A stretch of DNA of 62,552 bases from JAFGDH01 sp964441265 (GTDB taxonomy: Archaea > Aenigmatarchaeota > Aenigmatarchaeia > QMZP01 > QMZT01): NCBI GenBank assembly GCA_964441265.1, contig CAYYKJ010000008.1, forward strand, positions 1 to 62,552, read 5' to 3'. Numbering within the stretch: position 1 is the stretch's first letter; each line of letters begins with the position of its first letter. The position numbers and the translations under genes were made by a program. The notes under the pieces are model-generated. The model was not told the DNA's origin, did no database searches, and worked only from the letters and a program-made list of their open reading frames with translations. Positions 25,753 to 34,243 of this stretch are shown one piece after another.

Positions 25753-26215
25753 AGGACAGGCTCAGATACTGGAGTATTTCTTCCTCACATTTTTCGTTCT
25801 CATAGTGATAGTGCTGGTGGGGCTCTTCCTGATGACATACCAGAGCATGACCTCCAGCAACCTCCAGAGCGAATACGAGACTCAGGACACCATGTTCATG
25901 CTGAAAACCTTCTCCAACTTCCCCATACTGAACAAGAGGGGATACAAGGAGGGGAGCATGTTCGATGACTCCAAGCTTACTGCCGTGTCCTGCGGGGATC
26001 TGCAGGAGGTTTTCGGGACAGGATGGTTCGCGGAGGTGAGGGTCCCCTCGGCGAGCGAAACCGAATGCGACGCTTCCAATTACCCCGCCTGCAACAAGTG
26101 GACCTTCTGCAAAGGGGAGGGGAATTTCCGGGCGTTCGAGGTTCCGGTCAACGTGTTCAGAAAGACCACCAAGGTGGTCAGCATAGGGGTTCTCACGGTG
26201 GGGTTCTATGACTAG
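25745..26215 (+). CDS. Minor-pilin-like protein 3 with class III-type KGQ prepilin start
   Basis: A 156-residue protein starting MIKGQAQILEYFF followed by a long hydrophobic helix. The K-G-Q-x3-L-E arrangement resembles archaeal class III prepilin cleavage sites (cleavage before Gln, Glu at +5/+6), processed by EppA/PibD-type peptidases. The external part has Cys pairs (SCGDLQEV, TECDASNYPACNK, TFCKGEG). It overlaps its neighbours on both sides by 8 nt. Confidence 0.7.
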   Translation: MIKGQAQILEYFFLTFFVLIVIVLVGLFLMTYQSMTSSNLQSEYETQDTMFMLKTFSNFPILNKRGYKEGSMFDDSKLTAVSCGDLQEVFGTGWFAEVRVPSASETECDASNYPACNKWTFCKGEGNFRAFEVPVNVFRKTTKVVSIGVLTVGFYD

Positions 26216-26687
26216 GAAAGGACAGACCAGCATGATAGTGATAGTTCTTATGATAATAATAATGATGGGCATGGGCGTCTTCCTGCTCTTTTCCTCCATA
26301 AGGGAGCCGGCCACCGAATTCAACAACTACTATGCCCACAACCTACTAATTTCCGTGCTCCGCACACATACGGGATACGGACCCCCGTGCACCACGGTTT
26401 CGGAGACGGTGAGTTCCGCCTACCTCCACCCCGGAACGACCTGCCAGGGAAAACCCAAGACCGAGGTCCTGGAGGAGATAATCCCCTCGCTGATGGGATC
26501 CGTTCTCAGGGGGAGCCTGGAATACTACATGGTCATAGAGCCGGAGAGCTGGGACGTGTCCGGGGGCAGGAGGCTGGAGTTCGGGAGGGAATGGGTCGAT
26601 TCGGCGAAGAACAGGTGGGTGGCCAACGAGAAGGTGCTCCAGTACGGGAGCAACCTCAGGGTGAAGCTGGTCATTTCCGAGAAATGA
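26208..26687 (+). CDS. Minor-pilin-like protein 4 with KGQ prepilin start
   Basis: A 159-residue protein starting MTRKGQTSMIVIVLMIIIMM; K-G-Q-T-S-M again matches an archaeal prepilin-type signal. After the helix comes a small domain with one Cys pair (PPCTTVSE and TTCQGK). Last gene of the four-gene cluster; a T-rich stretch at 26699-26715 follows and contains the likely promoter of the next gene. Confidence 0.7.
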   Translation: MTRKGQTSMIVIVLMIIIMMGMGVFLLFSSIREPATEFNNYYAHNLLISVLRTHTGYGPPCTTVSETVSSAYLHPGTTCQGKPKTEVLEEIIPSLMGSVLRGSLEYYMVIEPESWDVSGGRRLEFGREWVDSAKNRWVANEKVLQYGSNLRVKLVISEK

Positions 26688-26738
26688 TTGCATGCCGGCC
26701 CTTTTTGATTTTTAAGTCTTCCGGCTTTCTTTCTCTAT

Positions 26739-28019
26739 ATGAAAATCTACATGGAGACCTATGGCTGTTCGGCCAACCAGGCAGACTCGGAGATGATAGC
26801 CGGACTGCTGAAAAGGGAAGGCCACAGCATCGTCGGAAGCCCGGAAGACGCCAGCGTCTCGATAATCAACACCTGTGCGGTGAAGACCCCCACATCAGAC
26901 AGGATGGCCCACAGGATAGGGGAACTTTCGGGGAAGGGAAAGCCCCTTCTGGTCGCCGGATGCATGCCCGAGATAGAGCGCGGGAGGATAAGGAAGATAT
27001 CCCCCGGGGCTTCCATGATCGGGACGAACCATCTCAGGGAGATACCCAAGGAGATAGGAAAGATATCAAGGGGGAAAAGGATCGAGCTGCTGGGCAAAAA
27101 AGGGGAGAGGAAGTTCTGCCTGCCGAGGGACAGGATCAACCCCGTGGTGGGCATAGTTCCCGTCTCCAGCGGATGCTTGGGATCCTGCGCCTATTGCTGC
27201 GTCAGAATCGCGAAAGGTAAGCTCTTTTCCTATCCGCCTGAAATGATACTGAAGGACGTCGAGTCCTCCCTGAAGGAGGGATGCAGGGAGATATGGATAA
27301 CCTCACAGGATAACGGATGCTACGGGTTCGACAGGGGGACCAGCCTCCCCGGACTGCTCGGAAAGATGGTTCAGATAGAGAGGGATTTCAGGGTGAGGGT
27401 GGGTATGATGAATCCTGATCACGTCCGGAAGTTCCTGCCCGATCTAATTGACATCTACAAGGATTCCAAGATATACAAATTCATCCACCTGCCCGTCCAG
27501 TCAGGTTCCGGCAGGGTGCTCAAGAGCATGAACAGGAGATACTCTGCGAGGGATTTCGAGGGCATAGTGAAGAGATTCAGGGAGGAAATTCCTGACGTTA
27601 CTTTATCCACCGATATAATAGTCGGATTCCCCGGAGAGACGGAGAAGGATTTCATAAAGACCAAGGGACTCCTCGAAAGGGTCAGCCCCGACATAGTGAA
27701 CCTGTCCAAGTTCGGGGCCAGGCCGGGGACTCCTGCTTCGAAAATGGAGCAGGTCGACAACGGGGTGGTCAAGGAAAGGAGCAGGAAACTCGGTTCTGTT
27801 ATAAAAAAGATCACCATGGAGAGAAACACCCGCTTCACCGGCAGGGAATGCGAGATCCTGATCAGCGAGAGGGGAACGCAGAAAAACCAGTGGTCAGGGA
27901 GGAGTGAGTCCTATAAGCCGGTTCTGGTGAACTCGAAAAGGGATCTCACGGGCAGATTATTGAAGGTGAAAATCACCGGAGCAGAAGAGACCCACCTTAT
28001 AGGTTCTATCCAAAGGTAG
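26739..28019 (+). CDS. tRNA methylthiotransferase (MiaB/e-MtaB family, radical SAM)
   Basis: A 426-residue MTTase. The UPF0004 domain has METYGCSANQAD, NTCAVK and VAGCMPE (three cysteines for one cluster); the radical-SAM motif CLGSCAYCC follows near residue 143, then LPVQSGSGRVLKSMNRRY, DIIVGFPGET and a C-terminal TRAM domain (SYKPVLVNSKRDLTGRLLKV). Archaeal members make ms2t6A at tRNA position 37. TATA-like TTTTTAAGTC is about 25 nt upstream of the ATG. The end overlaps a converging gene by 14 nt. Confidence 0.93.
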   Translation: MKIYMETYGCSANQADSEMIAGLLKREGHSIVGSPEDASVSIINTCAVKTPTSDRMAHRIGELSGKGKPLLVAGCMPEIERGRIRKISPGASMIGTNHLREIPKEIGKISRGKRIELLGKKGERKFCLPRDRINPVVGIVPVSSGCLGSCAYCCVRIAKGKLFSYPPEMILKDVESSLKEGCREIWITSQDNGCYGFDRGTSLPGLLGKMVQIERDFRVRVGMMNPDHVRKFLPDLIDIYKDSKIYKFIHLPVQSGSGRVLKSMNRRYSARDFEGIVKRFREEIPDVTLSTDIIVGFPGETEKDFIKTKGLLERVSPDIVNLSKFGARPGTPASKMEQVDNGVVKERSRKLGSVIKKITMERNTRFTGRECEILISERGTQKNQWSGRSESYKPVLVNSKRDLTGRLLKVKITGAEETHLIGSIQR

Positions 28020-28434
28020 GCAGGAAGCCGGCCACCATACCCACGATGTAAGGGACTATGAACAGTGTCACCACCCACCCTATCACACCTACCAGTATGG
28101 CGTGGGGGAAGGACATCTCCCTGAAAAACATCTTTATCAGCACTATCCATATCAGTACGGGAAGTATGATTCCCAGGAAGGGTATGAACGACAGGAAGGA
28201 GGATATCAGCCCGAAGGCGATCGGGAGGTTTATTACGTTTATGAGCAGTACAACGAAGAAGGCGTTCTGCGGCTTAACCTGCTCCGAGAAGTGTTTGCCC
28301 ACGACTTCGACTATTATGAGGAGTATTATGCCCCCTATCAGGGTGGAGAGTATTATGTTTATCGCCAGGGCGATCGGGTTCGAAAAGCTCAGTCCGAACG
28401 AGGTCAGCATCTCGGTGAGGAAATCCGCGGCCAT
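28006..28434 (-). CDS. Integral membrane protein, unknown
   Basis: A 142-residue protein with about four hydrophobic helices (NIILSTLIGGIILLIIVEVV, FFVVLLINVINLPIAFGLIS, ILPVLIWIVLIKMFF, ILVGVIGWVVTLFIVPYIVG). No motif is recognised. It lies downstream of glmS's opposite end and is probably transcribed from its own promoter. Frame and hydrophobic pattern support a real gene. Confidence 0.7.
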   Translation of the reverse strand: MAADFLTEMLTSFGLSFSNPIALAINIILSTLIGGIILLIIVEVVGKHFSEQVKPQNAFFVVLLINVINLPIAFGLISSFLSFIPFLGIILPVLIWIVLIKMFFREMSFPHAILVGVIGWVVTLFIVPYIVGMVAGFLPTFG

Positions 28435-28471
28435 ATTAATAATTATCCCGGCCCATTTAAATATACTTGAA

Positions 28472-30229
28472 TCACTGGACCGTTATGCTCTTTGCCAGAT
28501 TTCTCGGGGTGTCAATGTCGCATCCCCTGAGAATCCCCAGGTGGTACGCCAGCATCTGGACGGGTATGATGTTCACTATGGGTGATGCATCCCCCACGTC
28601 AGGGGTTCTGAGCCAGAAGTCGAAGACTTCGTGGTTCTTGGGGCCCACCCCTATTATGTAGCCGCCCCTGGCCTTCACCTCCATGGCGTTCCCGATTGTT
28701 TCCGTGAACATCCTGTCGTTCCCCGTGAGCACGATGCAGGGTGTACCCTTCTCGATCAGGGCGAGGGGACCGTGCTTAAGCTCCCCTCCGGCGAAGCCGT
28801 GCCCGTGTATGTAGGAGACCTCCTGCACCTTTATGGCGCTTTCCAGGGCCACGGGATAATTGGGACCCCTTCCTATGATGTAGATGTCGGATTTTTTGTG
28901 TATTCTCTTAGCCAGGTCCCTTATCCTCTTTTCGTACCTAGGGTTGAGTATGTCGTTGACCTTGGATGCGGTTTCCATGAGGAGCTTCTTACCCTTCTTC
29001 AGCTTCCCCGCGCTCGCGTAGGCGAGGAGGTAGATTATGGCCATCTGCGCCGTGGTGGCCTTGGTGGAGGCCACCGCCTTCTCCGGACCGGCGTTTATGA
29101 GAAAGGTGTGGTCGGACTCGCGGTCGAGGGAGGATCCCCTGACGTTTACCATGGATATGATCTTGACTCCCTTATTCTTTGCAGTCTTTATGGCCTCCAG
29201 CACATCTGCGGTCTCTCCGCTCTGGGAGACCGCTATTAGCAGGGTTTCCGGCCTGAGGAAATGGTCGTAGTTGGGAAATTCGGAGGCATTGATGTAATTG
29301 ATGTGCTTTTTTGCTATCTTTGAAAATATATACTCCCCGGTTAGGCACACCTTTCCAGCGGTCCCGCATCCGGTGAAGAATGTCCCGAAGGAGGAGTTTA
29401 TCTCTCCTGCGATCTTCTCTATTTCCTGATCTTCCTGGTTGATCGCGCGGAGAATGGTGTCCTTCTGCTCCATTATCTCCTTCATCATGAAGTGATCGAA
29501 TTCGCCTCTTTCCGCCTGGGAGGCGTCCCAGTCTATGTTGACCATCCTCTTTTTGATTTCCCTCCCGTCCTTGAGGGAGTAGAATCTGGGGGCCCCCTTC
29601 ACCACCACCATCTCGTCATCGTCCAGATACATAACCCTTTTCGTATGATCCAGGAAGGCAGGTATGTCTGAAGAAACAAAGCATTCCCCCTTTCCCATAC
29701 CCACTATTAGCGGGGACCCCGTCCTGGCGGCAACGAATCCGTCGTAACCCTCCTTAGCGACTATGACTGCTGATCTCCCCTCTATGGTTTTCATAACTCT
29801 GCGGACGGCCTCCTCCAGCCCCGGAGCATGGTTTTCCTCTATCAGATGGGCTATCACCTCGGTGTCTGTGTCCGACTGGAATGTGTGGCCCCTTTTTTCC
29901 AGGTCTTTTTTCAGCTCACCGAAGTTCTCTATTATTCCGTTGTGTATCACTGCTATCTTTCCGGAGCAGTCAAACTGAGGGTGTGCGTTCCTCTTGCTCA
30001 CCCCCCCGTGTGTGGCCCACCTGGTGTGGCCGATCGCGATCCGGGAGGGTTCCAGCCCGCTTTCGTTGTGAGAACTTATCTTTCCGGTGTTTCTGACCGA
30101 ACGGATTCCGCCTTTTCCCACGGAGGCGATGCCCCATGAGTCATACCCCCGGTATTCAAGCTTCTTAAGCGCCTCCATTACGATGGAGGGCGCGTCACCC
30201 TCGCCCCTGTATGCAGTTATGCCGCACAT
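28472..30229 (-). CDS. glmS: Glutamine-fructose-6-phosphate aminotransferase (GlmS)
   Basis: A 585-residue enzyme making glucosamine-6-phosphate for glycoconjugates. The mature N-terminus MCGITAYRG carries the nucleophile Cys2 of the class II glutaminase; GHTRWATHGGVSKRNAHPQ follows. Two SIS domains hold GCGTAGKVCLTGEY and SQSGETADVLEAI, then a second set ending FAGGELKHGPLALIEKGTPC and the C-terminal NLAKSITVQ expected of the family. Complete and normal length. The many N-glycosylation sequons in nearby surface proteins fit a need for amino sugars. Confidence 0.97.
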   Translation of the reverse strand: MCGITAYRGEGDAPSIVMEALKKLEYRGYDSWGIASVGKGGIRSVRNTGKISSHNESGLEPSRIAIGHTRWATHGGVSKRNAHPQFDCSGKIAVIHNGIIENFGELKKDLEKRGHTFQSDTDTEVIAHLIEENHAPGLEEAVRRVMKTIEGRSAVIVAKEGYDGFVAARTGSPLIVGMGKGECFVSSDIPAFLDHTKRVMYLDDDEMVVVKGAPRFYSLKDGREIKKRMVNIDWDASQAERGEFDHFMMKEIMEQKDTILRAINQEDQEIEKIAGEINSSFGTFFTGCGTAGKVCLTGEYIFSKIAKKHINYINASEFPNYDHFLRPETLLIAVSQSGETADVLEAIKTAKNKGVKIISMVNVRGSSLDRESDHTFLINAGPEKAVASTKATTAQMAIIYLLAYASAGKLKKGKKLLMETASKVNDILNPRYEKRIRDLAKRIHKKSDIYIIGRGPNYPVALESAIKVQEVSYIHGHGFAGGELKHGPLALIEKGTPCIVLTGNDRMFTETIGNAMEVKARGGYIIGVGPKNHEVFDFWLRTPDVGDASPIVNIIPVQMLAYHLGILRGCDIDTPRNLAKSITVQ

Positions 30230-30303
30230 GGAAGATTCTTTCCCTGTCCTGCTTAAACGCTTTATTAAGGAAAAGGTTTTAATTCAGGGAAAATCTGCAG
30301 AAA

Positions 30304-30327
30304 GGTTTATAAGGTTTGTTTATAAAA
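30304..30327 (+). promoter_or_regulatory. Two TATA-like boxes upstream of the HTH/S-layer regulator
   Basis: GGTTTATAAGG and GTTTATAAAA occur in tandem 45-70 nt before the ATG at 30373, in an AT-rich 140-nt divergent spacer shared with glmS. The close spacing could give two start sites or overlapping control. Confidence 0.45.
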
Positions 30328-30372
30328 AAATAAAGATATTTTAAAATTAATTATAATATTTGAGCGATTTCC

Positions 30373-31302
30373 ATGAAGGAAAGATATTACCTCCTGAGGT
30401 CCGGTAAGAAGAAGGAGATAACGCCCATGAGGGTCTTCGATGATCCCTCGGCCTTTCGGGCGCTCTCCAACCCCCTCGGGTGGAAGATATTCAGGTCCCT
30501 CTCAGAACCGCGATGCCCCATGGATTTGGCGAAATCACTGGGAATACACGAGCAGAAGGTGTACTATTACTTCCGGAAGTTCAGGGATACCGGACTGGTG
30601 GAGGAAGTCCGGTCGGAGGCGAGGCACGGGACGCTGGCGAAATTCTATAAGATAAGTGACCATGCCCTCGGGCTGGTGACCGGGGACGCGCCCATGGAGA
30701 GGATGGAATTCGTCCCTCCGGAGCAGAGGGATTCTCTGGAGCCCTTCATAGCGGACAGGGAGATCAACTTCAGGATGATAGTAGGTTCGCCCGATCCCCA
30801 CGGCCCCTGGAAGGAAAGAGCCCTTGATTCTCCCACGGCGATAGATCTCGGCCTTTTTCTGGGCTCCTTTTCTGCCCCGGGCAAGGGAACCCCGAATTAC
30901 AAGCTGGACATAGAGGTCAGGGAGAGCGACCTGAAGGACAATCTCATTCTCGTTGGCGGGCCCGTGGCTAATATGATAACCAGGAGGGTCAACGACAGGC
31001 TGCCGGTCTATTTCGACACCAGAACCAGGAACATAGTCTCCCGTCTGTCTAAGAAGGAATACGGAGAGGAGGAGAACGGCTTCATTTCCCTAATACGTAA
31101 CCCATGGTGCAAGAAGAAAAAGTTACTGGTTTTCGCGGGTAAGAGGTTCCCGGGAACCAGAGCCGCCATACTGGCCTTCACCAAAGACCTGGATATGGTA
31201 ATGGAGGGAAACCGCTTCGATAGGAACACGAAATCCCGCGTGGTCAGGGGTTTCGACATGAGCGGGGACGGCGTGATAGATTCCTTTGAGATTCTGGAAT
31301 AA
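30373..31302 (+). CDS. ArsR-like HTH regulator fused to an S-layer-like domain
   Basis: A 309-residue protein. Residues about 20-95 form a winged helix of the ArsR/HTH_20 type (ALSNPLGWKIFRSLSEPRCP, KSLGIHEQKVYYYFRKFRDT, GLVEEVR). Residues 170-305 resemble the C-terminal domain of archaeal S-layer proteins (NYKLDIEVRESDL, NLILVGGPVANMITRRVNDR, ending in an EF-like DMSGDGVIDSFEIL). It has no signal peptide. I infer a cytosolic regulator that senses through, or was built from, an S-layer-like domain and may control surface genes nearby. Confidence 0.75.
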   Translation: MKERYYLLRSGKKKEITPMRVFDDPSAFRALSNPLGWKIFRSLSEPRCPMDLAKSLGIHEQKVYYYFRKFRDTGLVEEVRSEARHGTLAKFYKISDHALGLVTGDAPMERMEFVPPEQRDSLEPFIADREINFRMIVGSPDPHGPWKERALDSPTAIDLGLFLGSFSAPGKGTPNYKLDIEVRESDLKDNLILVGGPVANMITRRVNDRLPVYFDTRTRNIVSRLSKKEYGEEENGFISLIRNPWCKKKKLLVFAGKRFPGTRAAILAFTKDLDMVMEGNRFDRNTKSRVVRGFDMSGDGVIDSFEILE

Positions 31303-31328
31303 AAAGAAGAAAAATAAGAGAAAAAAAT
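31301..31328 (-). terminator. T-rich tract after the secreted protein gene
   Basis: Read on the minus strand this is a run of T-rich DNA (TTATTTTTTTCTCTTATTTTT in part), about 40 nt past the stop at 31368. It is a good archaeal terminator candidate for a strongly transcribed gene. Confidence 0.5.
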
Positions 31329-31367
31329 AACTGGGGATTGCCGGCTTCTCTGTACTAGCTGTTCCGA

Positions 31368-32276
31368 TTAGTTGCCCGTCGCTGTGAATGTGAACACTCC
31401 TGTGTCCATGCTGCCGTCCGGCACACCCTGCGGCACCTTTAGGGACGCCCATATGAAGGTCTTGTTACCCGGAATGAGCGTGTCATTGTAGAGGTAGTCC
31501 GTATTGGTGCAGCTCGTGCAAAGGTTGTAGTTGTACCTGAATATCACTATCTTGCTGCAGTCAGCCGAGACACCCACCGAGTAATCACGCATCGCTGCGT
31601 CTCCGCCGGTGCTTATGTCCGCGTATCCCCACTGCCAGTCAGCGTCCTCCGTGAGGGCGTCTCCTCCATGGGAGGAGAAGTCGGTCTGGCCTGAAGAGGA
31701 ATCGGTCTTCGGGGAGGTCGCTATGTAGACGGTCCCGTTGGTGCAGTTACCGGCGTCCGCGTCCTGCGCGGTGAACCAGTAGTACTGCTGTCCGACATCG
31801 GCCGTTCCGCTGTCGAGGCTGACTGTCCTGAACTTACCGAAGTATCCCGTGCTGTCGCCCTCTGTCCATCCGGAAGGCGGTATTATGTAGCCGGGCTTCG
31901 ATTCGTTCCAGGATATGCTATCCGCATAATAGAAGGTCGCTGTTTCGCTGTTGTTCAGAAGAACGTATTCTGTGGCGTTATGATTGCTTGGGTTTGCCGT
32001 TGCGAAGGGATCGGAGGCCGCGTTCGAGGCATCCACGTATATGGTGGATATGTTCCTGGTACCTATATTCTCTATTTCAAGCGATTTGTGGGTGTCGTTG
32101 GTTACGCCGGGCTCTGTCGCCCCCCATGATATCGACTTGGGGCTCACGTCTATCCTTGTCTGCGCGCCCACCGTAACGTCCACCGTGACCTCGTCTGTGT
32201 CGGTGTCCGCCATTCCCAGTCCCAACAGAATTATCGAGATCGCTAGCACTCCAACCAGAGTCAGATATATTTTCAT
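31368..32276 (-). CDS. Secreted/surface protein, probably abundant
   Basis: A 302-residue protein with a signal peptide (MKIYLTLVGVLAISIILLGL, cleavage near GMADTD) and no C-terminal anchor. The mature part is Ser/Thr/Asn-rich with many N-x-S/T sequons (NDTHK, NISTI, NATEY, NCTNGT) and a CTSC cysteine pair, like archaeal envelope proteins. It has a Shine-Dalgarno (GGAGATC), a clear TATA box, phased repeats upstream and a T-tract terminator, all pointing to regulated, strong expression. Family not recognised. Confidence 0.7.
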   Translation of the reverse strand: MKIYLTLVGVLAISIILLGLGMADTDTDEVTVDVTVGAQTRIDVSPKSISWGATEPGVTNDTHKSLEIENIGTRNISTIYVDASNAASDPFATANPSNHNATEYVLLNNSETATFYYADSISWNESKPGYIIPPSGWTEGDSTGYFGKFRTVSLDSGTADVGQQYYWFTAQDADAGNCTNGTVYIATSPKTDSSSGQTDFSSHGGDALTEDADWQWGYADISTGGDAAMRDYSVGVSADCSKIVIFRYNYNLCTSCTNTDYLYNDTLIPGNKTFIWASLKVPQGVPDGSMDTGVFTFTATGN

Positions 32277-32312
32277 GTGGATCTCCTAACATATAATTAT
32301 TGGGCAGATACC

Positions 32313-32322
32313 CTATTTAAGC
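32313..32322 (-). promoter_or_regulatory. TATA box of the secreted protein gene
   Basis: On the minus strand the sequence reads GCTTAAATAG, 37-46 nt before the ATG at 32276. The first phased repeat abuts it on the upstream side, where transcription factor B would contact DNA. Confidence 0.6.
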
Positions 32323-32323
32323 A

Positions 32324-32402
32324 TTTCTCCGAATTCCAATTAATGCTCACCAAATTCCATTTACTTTTCTCTGTTTTCCAAAAAAATTTCTCCGAATTCC
32401 AA
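32324..32402. repeat. Four 21-bp-phased operator-like repeats
   Basis: Two exact copies of TTTCTCCGAATTCCAA lie at 32324-32339 and 32387-32402. Between them are two degenerate copies, CTCACCAAATTCCA (core at 32353) and GTTTTCCAAA (core at 32374). The cores start at 32332, 32353, 32374 and 32395, so they step by exactly 21 bp, two helical turns. They lie between the secreted protein promoter and a divergent HTH gene, and are probably binding sites for a cooperative regulator. Confidence 0.6.
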
Positions 32403-32477
32403 AAACCAAGCAGCATACCGGTTTAAAAAAGCTATTTTCCGGAATCTTTTTTATAGATTCCTCACAAAACAATAATC

Positions 32478-32744
32478 ATGGGCAGAAAACCCCTCAAGGT
32501 GATGGTAGAGTCCGCGATCCTGGAGGTCATGGATCAGTTCGATTTCCCCATGAACTGCAACCTCATAAGGAAGGAGGTCGGAAAGAAGCTCGGCAGGGAC
32601 ATACATTTCGACACGGTGAAAAAATACGTGGTGGACCTCGCCAGTAAGAACATGATATTCAAGAAAACCCTCCCCCCTGCCAAGAAGGAACACAAGAGGG
32701 GGGTGACACTCTATTCTAAAAAGCCATTTCCCGCCAGATGGTAG
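32478..32744 (+). CDS. Small winged-helix-like DNA-binding protein
   Basis: An 88-residue basic protein with a helical N-terminus (MVESAILEVMDQFDFPMNCN), a likely recognition region (FDTVKKYVVDLASKNMIF) and a basic C-terminal wing (KKEHKRGVTLYSKK). The pattern fits a stand-alone wHTH. A TTTTTTATAG box is about 30 nt upstream. It is divergent from the secreted protein gene and flanks the phased repeats, so it may be their regulator; this is inference from position. Confidence 0.65.
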   Translation: MGRKPLKVMVESAILEVMDQFDFPMNCNLIRKEVGKKLGRDIHFDTVKKYVVDLASKNMIFKKTLPPAKKEHKRGVTLYSKKPFPARW

Positions 32745-32875
32745 CCGCAGGTTTTTGGGATGGGAATACAACATATGATGTCCGGATAATCTTCCGGACA
32801 CAACATCTTGTTATTTTTACCGGAAAACGGGGAAAATAAGATTTATATATCAGGTTTTCATAAGAATGATTGCTT

Positions 32876-33250
32876 ATGGAGGGAAAAGCCGCTCTTGGAG
32901 GACTCGTCAGTAACGAAGTCAGGACAGAGGCACTGATAAATCCAAGGCTTTTGCTGGGAGAGCTTGACGACAGGGATTTCATGATACTCCGAAAATTCTA
33001 CCTCTCGGGACCCAAGCCCCACGACACCTCGATATACGTCCAGGTGATGATGCAGAAGGAACTTGAGTCTGACGGCGTGAAGCTGAGCGTCAGGGCGGTC
33101 GGCATACGGCTGAAGAGGCTGGTCAAGCTCGGTCTGATCAAGGAGGGCGGAGTGAACCCGAAGGTCTACTGCCCCAAAGAGGACCTCAAGGTTTTCATCC
33201 GGAAGCTCATAGGGATGTATTCCTCATCCGTTGGAATAGAACACATTTAA
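32876..33250 (+). CDS. Winged-helix regulator-like protein
   Basis: A 124-residue protein, MEGKAALGGLVSNEVRTEAL, with a helical core typical of wHTH folds (DDRDFMILRKFYLSG, then KLSVRAVGIRLKRLVKLGLI and VYCPKEDLKVFIRKL). TATA box ATTTATATAT at 32841-32850 supports a leaderless ATG at 32876 rather than TTG 32870. It directly precedes three surface-protein genes and may control them. Family not named with confidence. Confidence 0.65.
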   Translation: MEGKAALGGLVSNEVRTEALINPRLLLGELDDRDFMILRKFYLSGPKPHDTSIYVQVMMQKELESDGVKLSVRAVGIRLKRLVKLGLIKEGGVNPKVYCPKEDLKVFIRKLIGMYSSSVGIEHI

Positions 33251-33274
33251 TACATTTTCTGACAATAGTTCATT

Positions 33275-34243
33275 ATGTTCAGGGTGTGCGGGGCACTGCT
33301 TATATCGCTGGTGTTTTCAGTGATTCTTTCTGTTCCGGCCCTTTCCCTCTCGCTTGGGATGGCCCCCAACGTGGCCGACCTGGGGACCGTGGAGAGGGGC
33401 TCCAGTTACATAGTTGACGCATACATAATATCCGATTACGGCAGGGATCTGATGGTGGATCTGAACACGGGCGCCATAGGATCAAAGTTCCTGGATCCTG
33501 GAAGAGCTAGGCAGACCTATGAATTCGTCCCCTCCGAGGCATCAGAGGAGGACATCACCGGGTGGCTGAGATACATAGAGAATCCCGTTCTCCTGAAGAC
33601 CGAGAAGAGGGGATACGTCCTCAAGGACGGGGCCGTAATAAACGCCAACAAGAGGGCAACCGTGGTGGTCGGGGTTCCCGAAGATGCGGAGCCGGGATAC
33701 CACGCATGCTACATCGAGCCTTCCCCCAGGGTGACCATGCACAAGAGAGGTACGGGAACGGACATAATCACTGTCGCTAGGATGGTGGTGGTTCTTTACG
33801 TCCCCGGCGATCCGGTCAGGTCCGTATACATCGAATCATTCGAGACGGAGAGAATCAATCCGTATGTGGAAAGGGTCAGGATAAATGTGAGGAACAACGG
33901 CACCACCACCATTATAGCCAGGTCCAACGACATGAGGATTTACGGCGAAGAGGGGCTGCTGGAGAAGATGAAATCCAGCTTCATAAGCATGGCTCCCGGG
34001 GAGACCGCTTCCCTCATATCCAACTGGAACGTGAAGGGGCTGGAGCCCGGGGAGTACGAAATCAGTGCCGGTGTCTCATGGACCACGGGAGGGACGGAAA
34101 AGGAGGGGGCCATCCGGGTCCACCGTCCCCCGGCCATGACGACCGGGGAGATAATAGAGGAGCCCGGGGAGTTCCCCTACTGGATAATGTTCCTGGGAAT
34201 CGTGATAATAGGGCTCATAATAATCTACAGGGACCGGACATGA
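33275..34243 (+). CDS. Membrane-anchored surface protein A of a three-gene operon
   Basis: A 322-residue protein with a signal peptide (LLISLVFSVILSVPALSLSL), beta-sandwich-like external part and a C-terminal transmembrane helix (YWIMFLGIVIIGLIIIYRDR). The ectodomain has Ig-like strands (RSVYIESFETERINPYVERV; VRNNGTTTIIARSN) resembling COG1361/DUF916-type surface domains. Its stop overlaps the next start by 4 nt (ATGA). Function unknown. Confidence 0.7.
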   Translation: MFRVCGALLISLVFSVILSVPALSLSLGMAPNVADLGTVERGSSYIVDAYIISDYGRDLMVDLNTGAIGSKFLDPGRARQTYEFVPSEASEEDITGWLRYIENPVLLKTEKRGYVLKDGAVINANKRATVVVGVPEDAEPGYHACYIEPSPRVTMHKRGTGTDIITVARMVVVLYVPGDPVRSVYIESFETERINPYVERVRINVRNNGTTTIIARSNDMRIYGEEGLLEKMKSSFISMAPGETASLISNWNVKGLEPGEYEISAGVSWTTGGTEKEGAIRVHRPPAMTTGEIIEEPGEFPYWIMFLGIVIIGLIIIYRDRT

